Positions 24,983-34,083 of a stretch of 64,000 bases of DNA are shown piece by piece. The position numbers and the translations under genes are program-made. Source of the DNA: an uncultured Planctomycetaceae bacterium (GTDB taxonomy: Bacteria; Planctomycetota; Planctomycetia; Pirellulales; UBA1268); assembly GCA_903885565.1 (NCBI GenBank), contig CAISJI010000142.1:29755-93754 (forward strand). The letters run 5' to 3'. Position 1 is the first letter of the stretch. The number at the start of each line of letters is the position of its first letter. A model generated the notes under the pieces. That model saw only the letters and a program-made list of their open reading frames with translations. It ran no database searches and had not been told where the DNA came from.

Positions 24983-26199
24983 CCACGTCCAGCAATCCGG
25001 AACCAAATCGTCAGCAGCTCAATCGCCAGCAACTTGTGGCCAAGATGCACAAAGCATTGCGGGCCCATTACAAGCCTGTGGAGCCCGATGTGGGGCAGCC
25101 CATGCTCGAGCAGGTGCTGTTTGCCTGCTGTCTGGAGAATGCTCCCTACGAGATCGCGGCCCAGGCGCTCAAGCGACTGCGCGAAAGCTATTTCGACCTC
25201 AACGAAGTGCGGGTCACCACCGTCGCCGAGTTGGCCGAGACGCTGCAAGGGCTTCCCGATCCGGCCAAGGCGGCGCTCTCCCTGCGTCGCGTGCTGCAGA
25301 GCGTGTTTGAATCGAGCTACAGTTTTTCGCTCGACAATGCCAAGAAACATTCGATCGCCCACGGCATCAAGACGCTCGAGCATCTCCATGGCATCCCGCC
25401 CTTTGTGGTGGCCTATGTCGGATCGACGGCGCTCGGTGGCCATTTTGTGCCGCTCGATCTGGGAGCGATGCAGGCCCTCTTTCTGACTGGAATCATTTCG
25501 GCCGAAGAATACGACGCCGGCAAGCAGCCGGGACTGGACCGCTACGTTCCCAAGAAGGCGGGGGTCGAGTTTGGTTCGCTGCTCCACCAATTTGGTGTTG
25601 AGGTATTGACCAACGTCCATGGGGCGGCGGTGAAGAAATTGCTGCAGGCGATCAACCCGGCTGCCAAGGACCGGTTTCCCAAGCGCGGCGAGGCGCTGCC
25701 CGCCCCGAATCCGCCCCCCGTGTCCCCCGGCAAAGACAGCCAGCGGGCTGCAGATGCTGCCGAGGCTGCCCGGACGGCTGCGGAGGAGCATCGGCCTGCC
25801 GGCCCTCAGGCCGCTGCCCGGCCCGCCGGCAGGACTCCCCTGCCCCCTCCCGGATCGGGCCCCAAGCGTGCCGCTGACGGCAAGCCGATCGCGGGGAGCA
25901 AGCCGGGCCCCAAGCCCTTTGTGGTGAAACCGAATGTGGGCCGGGCTCCGGCAGCCAATCAGCCCCCTGAGGTGCCGCCGCAGGCCCCGGCAGCCGGCAA
26001 GGGGGAGCCTGTCAAGAAGGCTGCTGTCCCGGCTAAAAAGCCACCCGTTGCCAAGAAAATGGCCGACAAGCCGGCCAAACCGGCACCGGCCAGCAAGCCG
26101 AAGGCGAAGGAATCGGCCGCCAAGAACGATCGGACGCCAGCGTCCAAGAAAGCGTCGAACCAGCACTCAGACCAACTCTCCCGCCGGAAGCCCCGCTGA
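24979..26199 (+). CDS. Endonuclease III-fold protein with H1-like basic tail, probably non-catalytic
   Basis: A 406-residue protein. Residues about 20-225 look like an HhH-GPD (endonuclease III) fold: QPMLEQVLFACCLENAPYEIA, then LHGIPPFVVAYVGSTALGGHFVPLDLGAMQALFL. In true EndoIII the hairpin is LPGVGRKTA with a catalytic Lys, followed by VDTHV with a catalytic Asp. Here the hairpin reads IPPFVVAYV without that Lys, Asp160 is kept (PLDLGA), and no 4Fe-4S cysteine cluster follows. Residues about 235-406 are a Lys/Pro/Ala-rich tail (KPAKPAPASKPKAKES) resembling histone H1 or AlgP-type tails. The ATG overlaps the rbfA stop, so it is co-expressed with the nusA-infB operon. A structural nucleic-acid-binding role is inferred. 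Confidence 0.7.
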   Translation: MTTSSNPEPNRQQLNRQQLVAKMHKALRAHYKPVEPDVGQPMLEQVLFACCLENAPYEIAAQALKRLRESYFDLNEVRVTTVAELAETLQGLPDPAKAALSLRRVLQSVFESSYSFSLDNAKKHSIAHGIKTLEHLHGIPPFVVAYVGSTALGGHFVPLDLGAMQALFLTGIISAEEYDAGKQPGLDRYVPKKAGVEFGSLLHQFGVEVLTNVHGAAVKKLLQAINPAAKDRFPKRGEALPAPNPPPVSPGKDSQRAADAAEAARTAAEEHRPAGPQAAARPAGRTPLPPPGSGPKRAADGKPIAGSKPGPKPFVVKPNVGRAPAANQPPEVPPQAPAAGKGEPVKKAAVPAKKPPVAKKMADKPAKPAPASKPKAKESAAKNDRTPASKKASNQHSDQLSRRKPR

Positions 26200-26257
26200 G
26201 GTTCGTTGGCGGTTTCGGTGGCCATGAGGCATTCAGGACCATTTTGAGGGTATCACC

Positions 26258-27007
26258 GTGGCAGGGCATTCACACTGGGCCAATATCTCCCGTAAGAAGT
26301 CGGTGATTGACGCCAAACGGGGCAAGCTCTGGAGCAAACTCGCCAAGGCGATCATCGTGGCGGCCAAGCATGGTGGGCCCGATCCCGATGCGAGTGTCCG
26401 GCTGCGATGCGCCATCGATGCGGCCAAGGCCGTCAGCATGCCCAAGGAAAATATCCAGCGGGCCATTCGCACCGGCACTGGCGAATTGAAGGGTGGCAAT
26501 CTGGAAGAATCGCTCTACGAGGGCTACGCCAGCGGGGGTGTGGCCGTGTTGTGCGAGATTCTCACCGACAACAAAAACCGCACGGCCCCGGAGATCCGCA
26601 AGATCTTTGAGGTGTGCGATGGCAAGCTGGGCGCCACCGGCTGCGTGGCCTATCTCTTCCAGCGCAAGGGATTGGTGCGGGTGCCGCTGGCTTCCTGCAC
26701 CGAGGATCGGCTGATGGAAGTTGCCCTCGAGGCGGGGGCCGACGATGTGAAACATGCCGGGGATCGGTGGGATGTGATCTGCGAGCCGACCTCGATGGCA
26801 GCCGTGCTGGTGGCGCTTCAGCAGGCAGGCATGCCGGCGGAATCGAATGAGATCGTCCGCATCCCAACCAACACGGTGGACGTCGACGATGTCGATACCG
26901 CGCGGAAGGTGCTCGATCTGATGGAGCGATTGGACGACCACGACGACGTGCAAAGCGTCTCGGCCAATTTCAACATCCCGGACGCGGCCATGGCACAGTT
27001 GGAGTGA
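26258..27007 (+). CDS. YebC/PmpR (TACO1) family protein
   Basis: A 249-residue protein starting MAGHSHWANISRKKSVIDAK, the invariant YebC/TACO1 N-terminus. The family includes transcriptional regulators and factors that relieve ribosome stalling at proline-rich sequences. Conserved segments include MPKENIQRAI, YEGYASGGVAV, DNKNRTAPEIRKIF and LGATGCVAYLF. The start is GTG 26258 with TGAGGG seven bases upstream. It follows the glycosylase-fold gene by 58 bases and faces the convergent cytochrome gene. Length is standard. Confidence 0.93.
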   Translation: MAGHSHWANISRKKSVIDAKRGKLWSKLAKAIIVAAKHGGPDPDASVRLRCAIDAAKAVSMPKENIQRAIRTGTGELKGGNLEESLYEGYASGGVAVLCEILTDNKNRTAPEIRKIFEVCDGKLGATGCVAYLFQRKGLVRVPLASCTEDRLMEVALEAGADDVKHAGDRWDVICEPTSMAAVLVALQQAGMPAESNEIVRIPTNTVDVDDVDTARKVLDLMERLDDHDDVQSVSANFNIPDAAMAQLE

Positions 27008-27068
27008 TGGCCTCTATCGCTCGATCTCTACCAAGTCGCCGATACAGTTCCGAATAACGCGGCGCGGC

Positions 27069-28688
27069 TCAGCCGCCGGTGTTCGCAGCGGCCGGTGGCG
27101 CCACTGCCGCCGCTTTCTTCTCGGAGTGTTCGACTTGCGGCCAGTAGGTGTCGAAGTCGAACTGCGGGCTGTTGTCGAGATCGTGGCATTCCAGGCAGTT
27201 GTTGATGGCCCGCTGCTTGGTTTCCGGGGTGTCGAGCGCCAGTCCCAGTTCCGTGCGGAGCCGATCGCGTTCAATCGTGCTGGCCCGCACATCGCCCCGC
27301 TCCACGGCAGCATGGGCAGCCGCCGGGCCGTGACAATTTTCACAGCCTTGGTGGGCCAGGTGCGGGGTCGTGGCCATGCCAGCAAAGCCCCCTTCGAACG
27401 GTTCATACTTCTGCGGAGCCCAGCCAACCACATGGCAGGAGAGGCATTCCGGATCGCCGTCGCGGCGGGGGGCTTGGGTTTCCAGCGTGGTCAGGGCGGT
27501 GGCATGGGGCGTGTTGATCCAGACATCGTAGGAAGCCTGATGGCATTCCGCGCAGGCGGCGCTGCCGGCAAATCGGCGGCCGCTGGGATGCCTCACCGGA
27601 GCGAGCCCCAAGCCGGTCAGCCCGAGCGATTCCAGCTGGTTTTGGTAGGAGGCCAGCAGGGAGATCATGTCTTTTGATTCCCCCCACCGAGCATCGAGCG
27701 GCACGCGTTGTGATCGCACCGGCATCGCCTCATCGTCGAAGAAGCCGATGGCCACAGCGAACATGCCTTTGTGGCCGAGTTCAATGAGTCGCGCGACCTT
27801 CCCGGCCGGCGCCGCACCTGAGGCGGGGCTGGGGAGGAGGCGGGGTTGGGCGGGGGGTTCATCGGCGCCACCGGCGGTGGCGACCAGATCAAACTGCGGA
27901 TACCTGGCAGCCAGAGCCTTGGTTTCCTCCGGATCGGCCCACGAGAGCAGCACCTGATGTGTGCAGCCAGCCTTGGTGAAGGCGGCGGCGGGGGCCGCCA
28001 ACGCTTCCGCCGCCGGAATCACCTCAATGGCGTCATTGCGAACCTGCGCCGCCTGCTTGTCACCGAGGACGGCCGTGATGCCGATGCGGAGGCCGCCGAC
28101 CTCCACAATCCTCTGCCGCGGAGTGATGTTGTTGGCGAGCCCCAGCAGGCCAACGTTGGCGCTGAGGAACGGGGTCGGTTGATCTCCCACGGCCGCCACC
28201 GCCGCCACCAGTTCCTCGGCAGGGAGCCGCAGGTCATCAGGTCCGAGGCCGACGCCGGCGTAATTCATCGTCCGCAAGCCGTCAGAGATCGACTGAAACT
28301 TCACCTCCGACTGCCGTCCGAACCGCCTCACCTGTCCCCCCAGATCGACTGCCACCACCGACCAGCCCACCGAATGCAGCGCCTGCAGGAAGTTTTCCCG
28401 CCGGCTTAATCCCCCCTTCTGATTTTCCTTGCCGGTACAGCCGCAGGGCTCGATGTAGCCGTCGAGTTCGCCGGTGAACACGACAACGGCGCGGGGCTGA
28501 GCCCATCCCTGAAACACAGGGCCGTTGCGTTCCTGGAAACGGGCCACGGTCTCGGGATCGATGCCCGCACCGCGATCAGGCACCGCTGGCTCGCCGCTGG
28601 CGGGAGGCGGATCGGCCCACGAGGGACCTGGCAGCCAGAAGCACAGGGCGACCAGCGCGCTGGCAGCGAGGCGGAGCGGGTGGAGCAT
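27069..28688 (-). CDS. Exported tetraheme cytochrome c with UshA-like N-terminal domain
   Basis: A 539-residue protein with a signal peptide (LAASALVALCFWLPG, cleavage near SWADP). Residues about 65-330 resemble the 5'-nucleotidase/UshA metallophosphatase layout (VVVFTGELDGYIEPCGC, GGLSRRENFLQAL, then GLGPDDLRL). The usual metal-binding Asp/His residues are not obvious. The C-terminal part carries four CxxCH heme motifs at residues 379, 415, 449 and 498 (CAECH, CLSCH, CENCH, CLECH), a cytochrome c554-like arrangement. It acts outside the cytoplasmic membrane, probably in electron transfer; the substrate is unknown. The 211 bases between it and proS show no gene. The gene stands alone on the minus strand. 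Confidence 0.8.
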   Translation of the reverse strand: MLHPLRLAASALVALCFWLPGPSWADPPPASGEPAVPDRGAGIDPETVARFQERNGPVFQGWAQPRAVVVFTGELDGYIEPCGCTGKENQKGGLSRRENFLQALHSVGWSVVAVDLGGQVRRFGRQSEVKFQSISDGLRTMNYAGVGLGPDDLRLPAEELVAAVAAVGDQPTPFLSANVGLLGLANNITPRQRIVEVGGLRIGITAVLGDKQAAQVRNDAIEVIPAAEALAAPAAAFTKAGCTHQVLLSWADPEETKALAARYPQFDLVATAGGADEPPAQPRLLPSPASGAAPAGKVARLIELGHKGMFAVAIGFFDDEAMPVRSQRVPLDARWGESKDMISLLASYQNQLESLGLTGLGLAPVRHPSGRRFAGSAACAECHQASYDVWINTPHATALTTLETQAPRRDGDPECLSCHVVGWAPQKYEPFEGGFAGMATTPHLAHQGCENCHGPAAAHAAVERGDVRASTIERDRLRTELGLALDTPETKQRAINNCLECHDLDNSPQFDFDTYWPQVEHSEKKAAAVAPPAAANTGG

Positions 28689-28899
28689 GGGGGTTCAACG
28701 TGGGTTTCGGAGCGGTTCCGCAGGGCAGAAACGGCCAGAGAGAACGGTCCTGACAATTCTGGAAAACGGATGCCTTCAAAGGAATCCCATGCCGCGACAG
28801 CCAAGGCAAGACCACCCTGCACCGGTCCAAAAGAACCGGCGAGGAGTGACATCATTTTAGTGAGACTTGCGAAGATGCACAGTTTTCGGAGCGGGGCGG

Positions 28900-30423
28900 T
28901 CAGTAGGAACGGGCCAGAATGCTGCGACGGGCCACCGGTCCCCCCGTCACCACGCACACGCCCGGCTCATCTTCCCCCTCCATGGGAATGCAGCGAACCG
29001 TCACTTTCAGCGGTTCCAGAGCGGCGGCCACAGCCGGCACATCGGCAACATGCACGTGGGCGAATCCCCCCTGAATGGCTCCCTTGCCAGCCCCTGCCTC
29101 CTGCTCCGACTGGCCGAAGAATGCGATCACGTCTGCCATGCTCTCGAGCCGCACGGAGTGGGCTTCGCGGAACTGGCAGGCCTTCGCATAAAGCCCCGTC
29201 TGGAAGGCCTCAAGCAACCCCGGAGCGGCGGCGATGAATTCCGCCACAGGCATGCTGGTGCGCTCGCGGGGCGGCCGGTCCCGGCGGGACAGGCTCAAGG
29301 CACCCGCGGCCAGATCACGCGGTCCGATCTCCACCCGGAGCGGCACCCCCTGCTTGATATGCTGCCAGACCTTGTCGCCGCCGCGGAGATCGCGGGAATC
29401 GATCTTCACCCGCAACGGCTGATCGCCATACCGCGCAGTGGCCAGTTCGGCCGCCAGCGTCCGGCAGCAGGCCAGAACGGCCTCCTTTTCCTCAGCTGTT
29501 TTGTGGATCGGCAGCAGCACGATCTGCACCGGCGCGATGCGGGGGGGCAGCACCAGCCCATCGTCGTCGGCGTGGGTCATGATCACGGCGCCGATCAAAC
29601 GGGTCGAAACGCCCCAGGAGGTTGTCCAGCAGAATTCCTCAACCCCGCTGGGGCCGGAAAACTTGATCTCCTGCGCCTTGGCAAAGTTTTGGCCGAGGAA
29701 GTGGGAGGTGCCGGCCTGCAGTGCCTTGCCGTCCTGCATCATCGCCTCGATCGAGTAGGTGTCGACGGCGCCGGGAAACCGTTCGGCGGCCGGCTTGGGG
29801 CCGCGGATCACCGGCATCGCCAGATCGCGCTGGGCGAACGTCGAGTACACGTCGAGCATCCGCAGCGTCTCCTCCACGGCCTCGTCGCGGGTGGCATGGG
29901 CAGTGTGTCCCTCCTGCCACAGAAATTCTGAAGTCCGCAGAAAGAGCCGCGGCCGCATTTCCCAGCGCACCACATTGGCCCACTGGTTGATCAACAGCGG
30001 CAGATCACGCCACGATTGCACCCATTTGGCGAACATGGCGCCGATGATCGTCTCGCTGGTGGGGCGGACAACGAGCGGTTCCTCCAGTTTGCCGGTGGGG
30101 ATCAGTTTGCCGTCGGGGCCCAGTTCCAGCCGATGGTGGGTGACCACCGCGCATTCCTTGGCGAAGCCCTCCACGTGCTGGGCCTCCTTTTCGAGGTATG
30201 ACAGCGGAATGAAGAGTGGGAAGTAGGCATTTTGGTGTCCTGTTTCCTTGAACATGCCATCCAGAATGCCCTGCATGCGCTCCCATACCGCGTAGCCATG
30301 GGGCTTGATGACCATGCAGCCGCGCACCGGTGACTGTTCGGCCAGATCGGCAGCACGTACCACCTGCTGATACCACTCGGGGTAGTTTTCGGCGCGGGTG
30401 GGGGAAATGGCATGATCGGGCAT
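28900..30423 (-). CDS. proS: Prolyl-tRNA synthetase, archaeal/eukaryal-type
   Basis: A 507-residue class II synthetase charging tRNA-Pro. It is the short type without the bacterial editing insertion. Motif 1 region VRGCMVIKPHGYAVWERMQ, the TXE loop LVVRPTSETIIGAMF and motif 2 region RWEMRPRLFLRTSEFLWQEGHTA are clear, and the protein ends in the characteristic C-terminal Tyr (ILARSY). ATG 30423 is chosen because the catalytic core begins soon after and GGAGA precedes it; a 53-residue upstream extension is not protein-like. It is divergent from the YhaM-type gene. A TACAAT -10-like box lies at 30496-30501 on this strand. Confidence 0.95.
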   Translation of the reverse strand: MPDHAISPTRAENYPEWYQQVVRAADLAEQSPVRGCMVIKPHGYAVWERMQGILDGMFKETGHQNAYFPLFIPLSYLEKEAQHVEGFAKECAVVTHHRLELGPDGKLIPTGKLEEPLVVRPTSETIIGAMFAKWVQSWRDLPLLINQWANVVRWEMRPRLFLRTSEFLWQEGHTAHATRDEAVEETLRMLDVYSTFAQRDLAMPVIRGPKPAAERFPGAVDTYSIEAMMQDGKALQAGTSHFLGQNFAKAQEIKFSGPSGVEEFCWTTSWGVSTRLIGAVIMTHADDDGLVLPPRIAPVQIVLLPIHKTAEEKEAVLACCRTLAAELATARYGDQPLRVKIDSRDLRGGDKVWQHIKQGVPLRVEIGPRDLAAGALSLSRRDRPPRERTSMPVAEFIAAAPGLLEAFQTGLYAKACQFREAHSVRLESMADVIAFFGQSEQEAGAGKGAIQGGFAHVHVADVPAVAAALEPLKVTVRCIPMEGEDEPGVCVVTGGPVARRSILARSY

Positions 30424-30519
30424 GGAGGTCTCCGGTTGGCGGTGGCGGGAACGGGGGGTGGAAAAGGGAATGTTCGGCTTGCGGCGCGAGGCAGGATTGT
30501 AGTCGGTGTCGGCCGTTTT

Positions 30520-30549
30520 TTGATCGGCTTTCCCCCCGCTTGGTAAACT
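30520..30549 (+). promoter_or_regulatory. Candidate promoter for the YhaM-type gene
   Basis: TTGATC (30520-30525) and TAAACT (30544-30549) are 18 bases apart in the divergent proS/yhaM intergenic region, 92 bases before the ATG. The match to consensus is moderate. Confidence 0.35.
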
Positions 30550-30641
30550 GCCGGAGTCTGCGGCGTCGGTTGGTTCCCTCACACGAGGAGCCTGGCCCCC
30601 CGCTGTTTGCCCGTTTGAGCCACCCTTCTCTGGATTCTCGC

Positions 30642-31682
30642 ATGGCTTCCTCTTCCCGCTACGAAACCACCGTTCCTCCCTCCAGCCCCGCGCGGGGGAG
30701 TGGAAAGCGGGGCGGTTCCGGACGCCGCTGCGCCACCGAACTCGGTCCGCAGACCACGGTCGATCAGGTCTTTCTCGCGACCCACAAGCAACTCCGGCCC
30801 AACCGCAACGGGCAGCTCTACCTGCAGGTGGAGTTGGCCGACCGCAGCGGAGCGATTACGGGACGCATGTGGAACGCCTCCGATGCCGAATTCGAGGCCT
30901 TCGACGACGGTGATTATGTCCGGGTGGAGGGCACCACACAGCTCTATTCCGGATCGTTGCAGCTGATCGTGGCGGCGATTGGCCGGGTTGATCCGCGGAC
31001 GGTCAACGAATCTGAATTTCTGGTGCTGTCGCCGGCCGATGTCGAACGCCTGCGCGGCGAACTGGTGTCGCTGCTGGACACTGTTGGGCCAGAACCGCTC
31101 AGAGGTTTGGTGGCTGAGGTGCTCTCCGACTCCGAATTGATGAAGTCGTTCACCCGTTGCCCGGCGGGCGTCAAGCAGCACCATGCCCATGCCGGCGGGC
31201 TGCTGGAGCATGTGGTCAACCTGCTGCGTTTGGCCGATCGGGTGGCGCCGCTCTACCCGGCCATGGACCGCGATCTGCTGATGGTGGGAGTTTTGTTTCA
31301 CGACATTGGCAAGACGATCGAACTGGAGAGCGAACGCGGCTTTTCCTACACCGATGTGGGGCAGTTGCTGGGGCATGTTCTGCTGGGGCTCGAAATTCTC
31401 GAGGCGAAAATCCAGGCCCTGCAGGTGCGGTCGGGCATCCCGTTTGACCATGAACTATCGATGCGGCTCAAGCACATGATCGCCAGCCATCATGGCCAAT
31501 ATGAGTTTGGTGCCCCCAAGCTGCCGATGACGCTTGAGGCGCTGGCTCTGCACCATCTCGATCACCTCGACGCCCGCATGGCCGGCGTTTTGCAACTCCT
31601 TCAAAACGAGGCGGCCATGGATGGTGGCTGGACCCAATACCAGCAAACCCTGGGACGCAAGTTTTTTCGCGGCCGCAGCTAG
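30642..31682 (+). CDS. OB-fold/HD-domain 3'-5' exonuclease, YhaM family
   Basis: A 346-residue protein. A disordered, basic N-terminus of about 35 residues is followed by an OB nucleic-acid-binding domain (QLYLQVELADRSGAITGRMW). The HD hydrolase domain has HHAHAGGLLEHV as the first metal-binding His region and VLFHDIGKTIE as the HD dyad, with MIASHHGQYEFG completing the site. YhaM is a 3'-5' exoribonuclease in Bacillus. RNase R is encoded 90 bases downstream, so the pair forms an RNA-decay unit. ATG 30642 is the first in-frame ATG after a non-protein-like stretch. Confidence 0.88.
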   Translation: MASSSRYETTVPPSSPARGSGKRGGSGRRCATELGPQTTVDQVFLATHKQLRPNRNGQLYLQVELADRSGAITGRMWNASDAEFEAFDDGDYVRVEGTTQLYSGSLQLIVAAIGRVDPRTVNESEFLVLSPADVERLRGELVSLLDTVGPEPLRGLVAEVLSDSELMKSFTRCPAGVKQHHAHAGGLLEHVVNLLRLADRVAPLYPAMDRDLLMVGVLFHDIGKTIELESERGFSYTDVGQLLGHVLLGLEILEAKIQALQVRSGIPFDHELSMRLKHMIASHHGQYEFGAPKLPMTLEALALHHLDHLDARMAGVLQLLQNEAAMDGGWTQYQQTLGRKFFRGRS

Positions 31683-31772
31683 CCGGCCGCCAAGTCCACA
31701 GAACCCTTCAGCCCCATTGCACACGCGTGGGGCCAAGCCCCCGAAGCCCGCTCAGCACAACGGAACCCGACC

Positions 31773-33932
31773 ATGGCCCGCCCCCATCCACCCCGCGACG
31801 GTAAAAATTCCGGCCGCCCACAGCCGCGTCGCGGGGCCGCGCCGCCGCCGCCGGCGGGCCAGCGCCCCCGGACGGGGAAGCCGCCAGCCGACACCCCGGC
31901 GGGAGAGCGGACTGCCAAGCCGGGGGATGTCATCGGTCTGTTTCGCCGGGCGGCCGGCGGCTATGGATTCGTGCATCCCCAGACCATTGCGGCCGGGGAT
32001 CGCTCTGGCGACATTCACATCGCGCAGGCGGCCCAACTCGATGCCGCCAGCGGTGACACCGTCCGCGTCCGGGTGGCTCGTGGCCGGGATGTCCGGCGCC
32101 CGGGGCCCTCGGGGGAAATCGTGGAGGTGGTCGAGCGGCGCACGACACGGTTTGTCGGAACCTTCTTTCAGGCTGCCGGCAGCGGGTGGGTGCAGATCGA
32201 TGGCACCGGGTTTCAGAAGCCGGTCTCGGTAGGAGATCCGGGGGCGAAGGGGGTGCGCGAAAAGGACAAAGTGGTGGTGGAGATGGTGCGGTTCCCCACC
32301 CACCTCCGCGACGGCGAGGGGGTCGTGGTTGAGGTTCTGGGACAGTCTGGGGAGCCGGGCGTCGACACGCTGACAGTGATCCATGAGTTTGGGCTGCCGG
32401 GCCCGTTTTCCGAGGCGGTGCTCGCCTCGGCCCGGGCGCAGGCGGAACGCTTCACGGAAGAGGTTCCGGACGATCGTCGCGATCTCACCGGGCGGGTCAT
32501 CGTGACCATCGACCCGATCGATGCCCGCGATTTCGACGATGCGATCTCGCTGGAGCGCCTGGAACGCGACCACTGGCTCCTGGGGGTGCACATCGCCGAT
32601 GTGTCGTATTTTGTGCCGGAGGATTCCCCGCTCGATCAGGAGGCGCTGGCCCGGGGCACGAGTGTGTATCTCCCAGATCGGGTGATCCCGATGCTGCCTG
32701 AGATCGTGTCGAACAATCTGGCGAGCCTGCAGCCCGGTCGCGTGCGCTATGCCCGCACCTGCTGGATCGAGTTTTCGCCGGAGGGCATTCCGGTCCACAC
32801 CCAGGTGGAGCGATCGGCGATCAAGAGCGTCCGCCGGTTCACCTACGAGGAAGTCGATGTCTTCCTCGCCGATCCCGCCACGGTCGCGGTGGAGATGACT
32901 CCCGAAGTGCGGGCATTGCTCGGCCGCATGCGCGATCTGTCGCGTGTGCTGCGGCGACGGCGTTCATCGCGGGGGTCGCTGGAACTGCAAATGCCGGAAG
33001 TGAAGATCGATCTCGATCGCGATGGCCGCGTCTCGGGCGCGCATGTCGTGGAAAATACCGAGAGCCACAAGATCATCGAAGAATTCATGCTCTCGGCCAA
33101 TGAAGCCGTGGCCGAAACGCTCGCTGCGGCCGGCGCCGGATTCCTGCGGCGGGTGCATCCCTCCCCCGATCTGCGGAAGCTCAGGCAACTCACAGAATTT
33201 GTTTCGGAGTTGGGCTTCGAGGTCGACACGCTGGAGAGCCGGTTCGAATTGCAGCGGTTGCTGGGGATGACCCGCGGCCGGCCGGAGGAGCATGCCGTGC
33301 ACTACGCCGTGCTCCGCAGTTTGTCGCGGGCCGTCTATGGTCCACAGCCGGAGGGACATTTCGCCCTGGCCAGCGATTGCTACTGCCATTTCACCTCACC
33401 GATCCGCCGCTATCCCGATCTGACGATCCACCGGGCCCTCGACAGCCTCGCGCGCGGTCGGAAGGCGCCGGAGGAGGGGTTGGTGGCGCTCGGCGAGCAG
33501 TGTTCGCAACTGGAACGCCGGGCTGAATCGGCCGAGCGTGAACTGGTCAAGCTCAAGCTCCTCCTCTTTTTAAGCAGTCGCATCGGCTCAGAGATGGATG
33601 CAGTCGTGACCGGAGTGGAATCGTTCGGGCTGTTCGTGCAGGGACTGGAACTGCCCGCCGAGGGACTCGTCTCCCTCGATGCCTTGCCGAGTGATGTGTA
33701 TCGGTATGAGCGGGCCAGCCACACCCTCACGGGGCGGCGTCCGGGGCATTCCTACCGGCTGGGCGACAGAGTTCGGGTGGTGGTGGCCAGAGTCGATCTC
33801 GACCGTCGGGCCCTGACCTGCCGGCTGGTGGAGCCTCCGGCGGCGGGCCCGCCGCGCAGGAAGACCCTCCCTGCGCAAGGCGCGGAACGTGGCCGCCCCG
33901 CCAAGGGGGCTGGGCGACGGCGGAAAAAGTAA
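31773..33932 (+). CDS. rnr: Ribonuclease R
   Basis: A 719-residue RNase II/R-family exoribonuclease. After a basic, Pro-rich N-terminus (about 50 residues) come cold-shock-like domains (GLFRRAAGGYGFVHPQ, VGTFFQAAGSGWVQIDG) and the RNB catalytic domain. RNB carries the Asp cluster TIDPIDARDFDDAIS and HIADVSYFV. An S1 domain (VTGVESFGLFVQGLELPAEG) and a basic tail rich in Lys/Arg follow. It degrades structured RNA 3' to 5'. It lies 90 bases after the YhaM-type gene in the same direction. Length is slightly short for RNase R but has the full domain set. Confidence 0.94.
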   Translation: MARPHPPRDGKNSGRPQPRRGAAPPPPAGQRPRTGKPPADTPAGERTAKPGDVIGLFRRAAGGYGFVHPQTIAAGDRSGDIHIAQAAQLDAASGDTVRVRVARGRDVRRPGPSGEIVEVVERRTTRFVGTFFQAAGSGWVQIDGTGFQKPVSVGDPGAKGVREKDKVVVEMVRFPTHLRDGEGVVVEVLGQSGEPGVDTLTVIHEFGLPGPFSEAVLASARAQAERFTEEVPDDRRDLTGRVIVTIDPIDARDFDDAISLERLERDHWLLGVHIADVSYFVPEDSPLDQEALARGTSVYLPDRVIPMLPEIVSNNLASLQPGRVRYARTCWIEFSPEGIPVHTQVERSAIKSVRRFTYEEVDVFLADPATVAVEMTPEVRALLGRMRDLSRVLRRRRSSRGSLELQMPEVKIDLDRDGRVSGAHVVENTESHKIIEEFMLSANEAVAETLAAAGAGFLRRVHPSPDLRKLRQLTEFVSELGFEVDTLESRFELQRLLGMTRGRPEEHAVHYAVLRSLSRAVYGPQPEGHFALASDCYCHFTSPIRRYPDLTIHRALDSLARGRKAPEEGLVALGEQCSQLERRAESAERELVKLKLLLFLSSRIGSEMDAVVTGVESFGLFVQGLELPAEGLVSLDALPSDVYRYERASHTLTGRRPGHSYRLGDRVRVVVARVDLDRRALTCRLVEPPAAGPPRRKTLPAQGAERGRPAKGAGRRRKK

Positions 33933-34083
33933 TTTCGTGAAAAGAAGAGTTTCGCGAGAGGCCGGGTGGCAGCTTTGCGACGCTTTCCTACAATCCTCAC
34001 TTCAGTGGCCGCCTGTCAGGATTCCCGGCAGGCAGCCGCGCACACGTTCAACGACCCCTCGACTCCTGTTCGGGAAGGATCTC

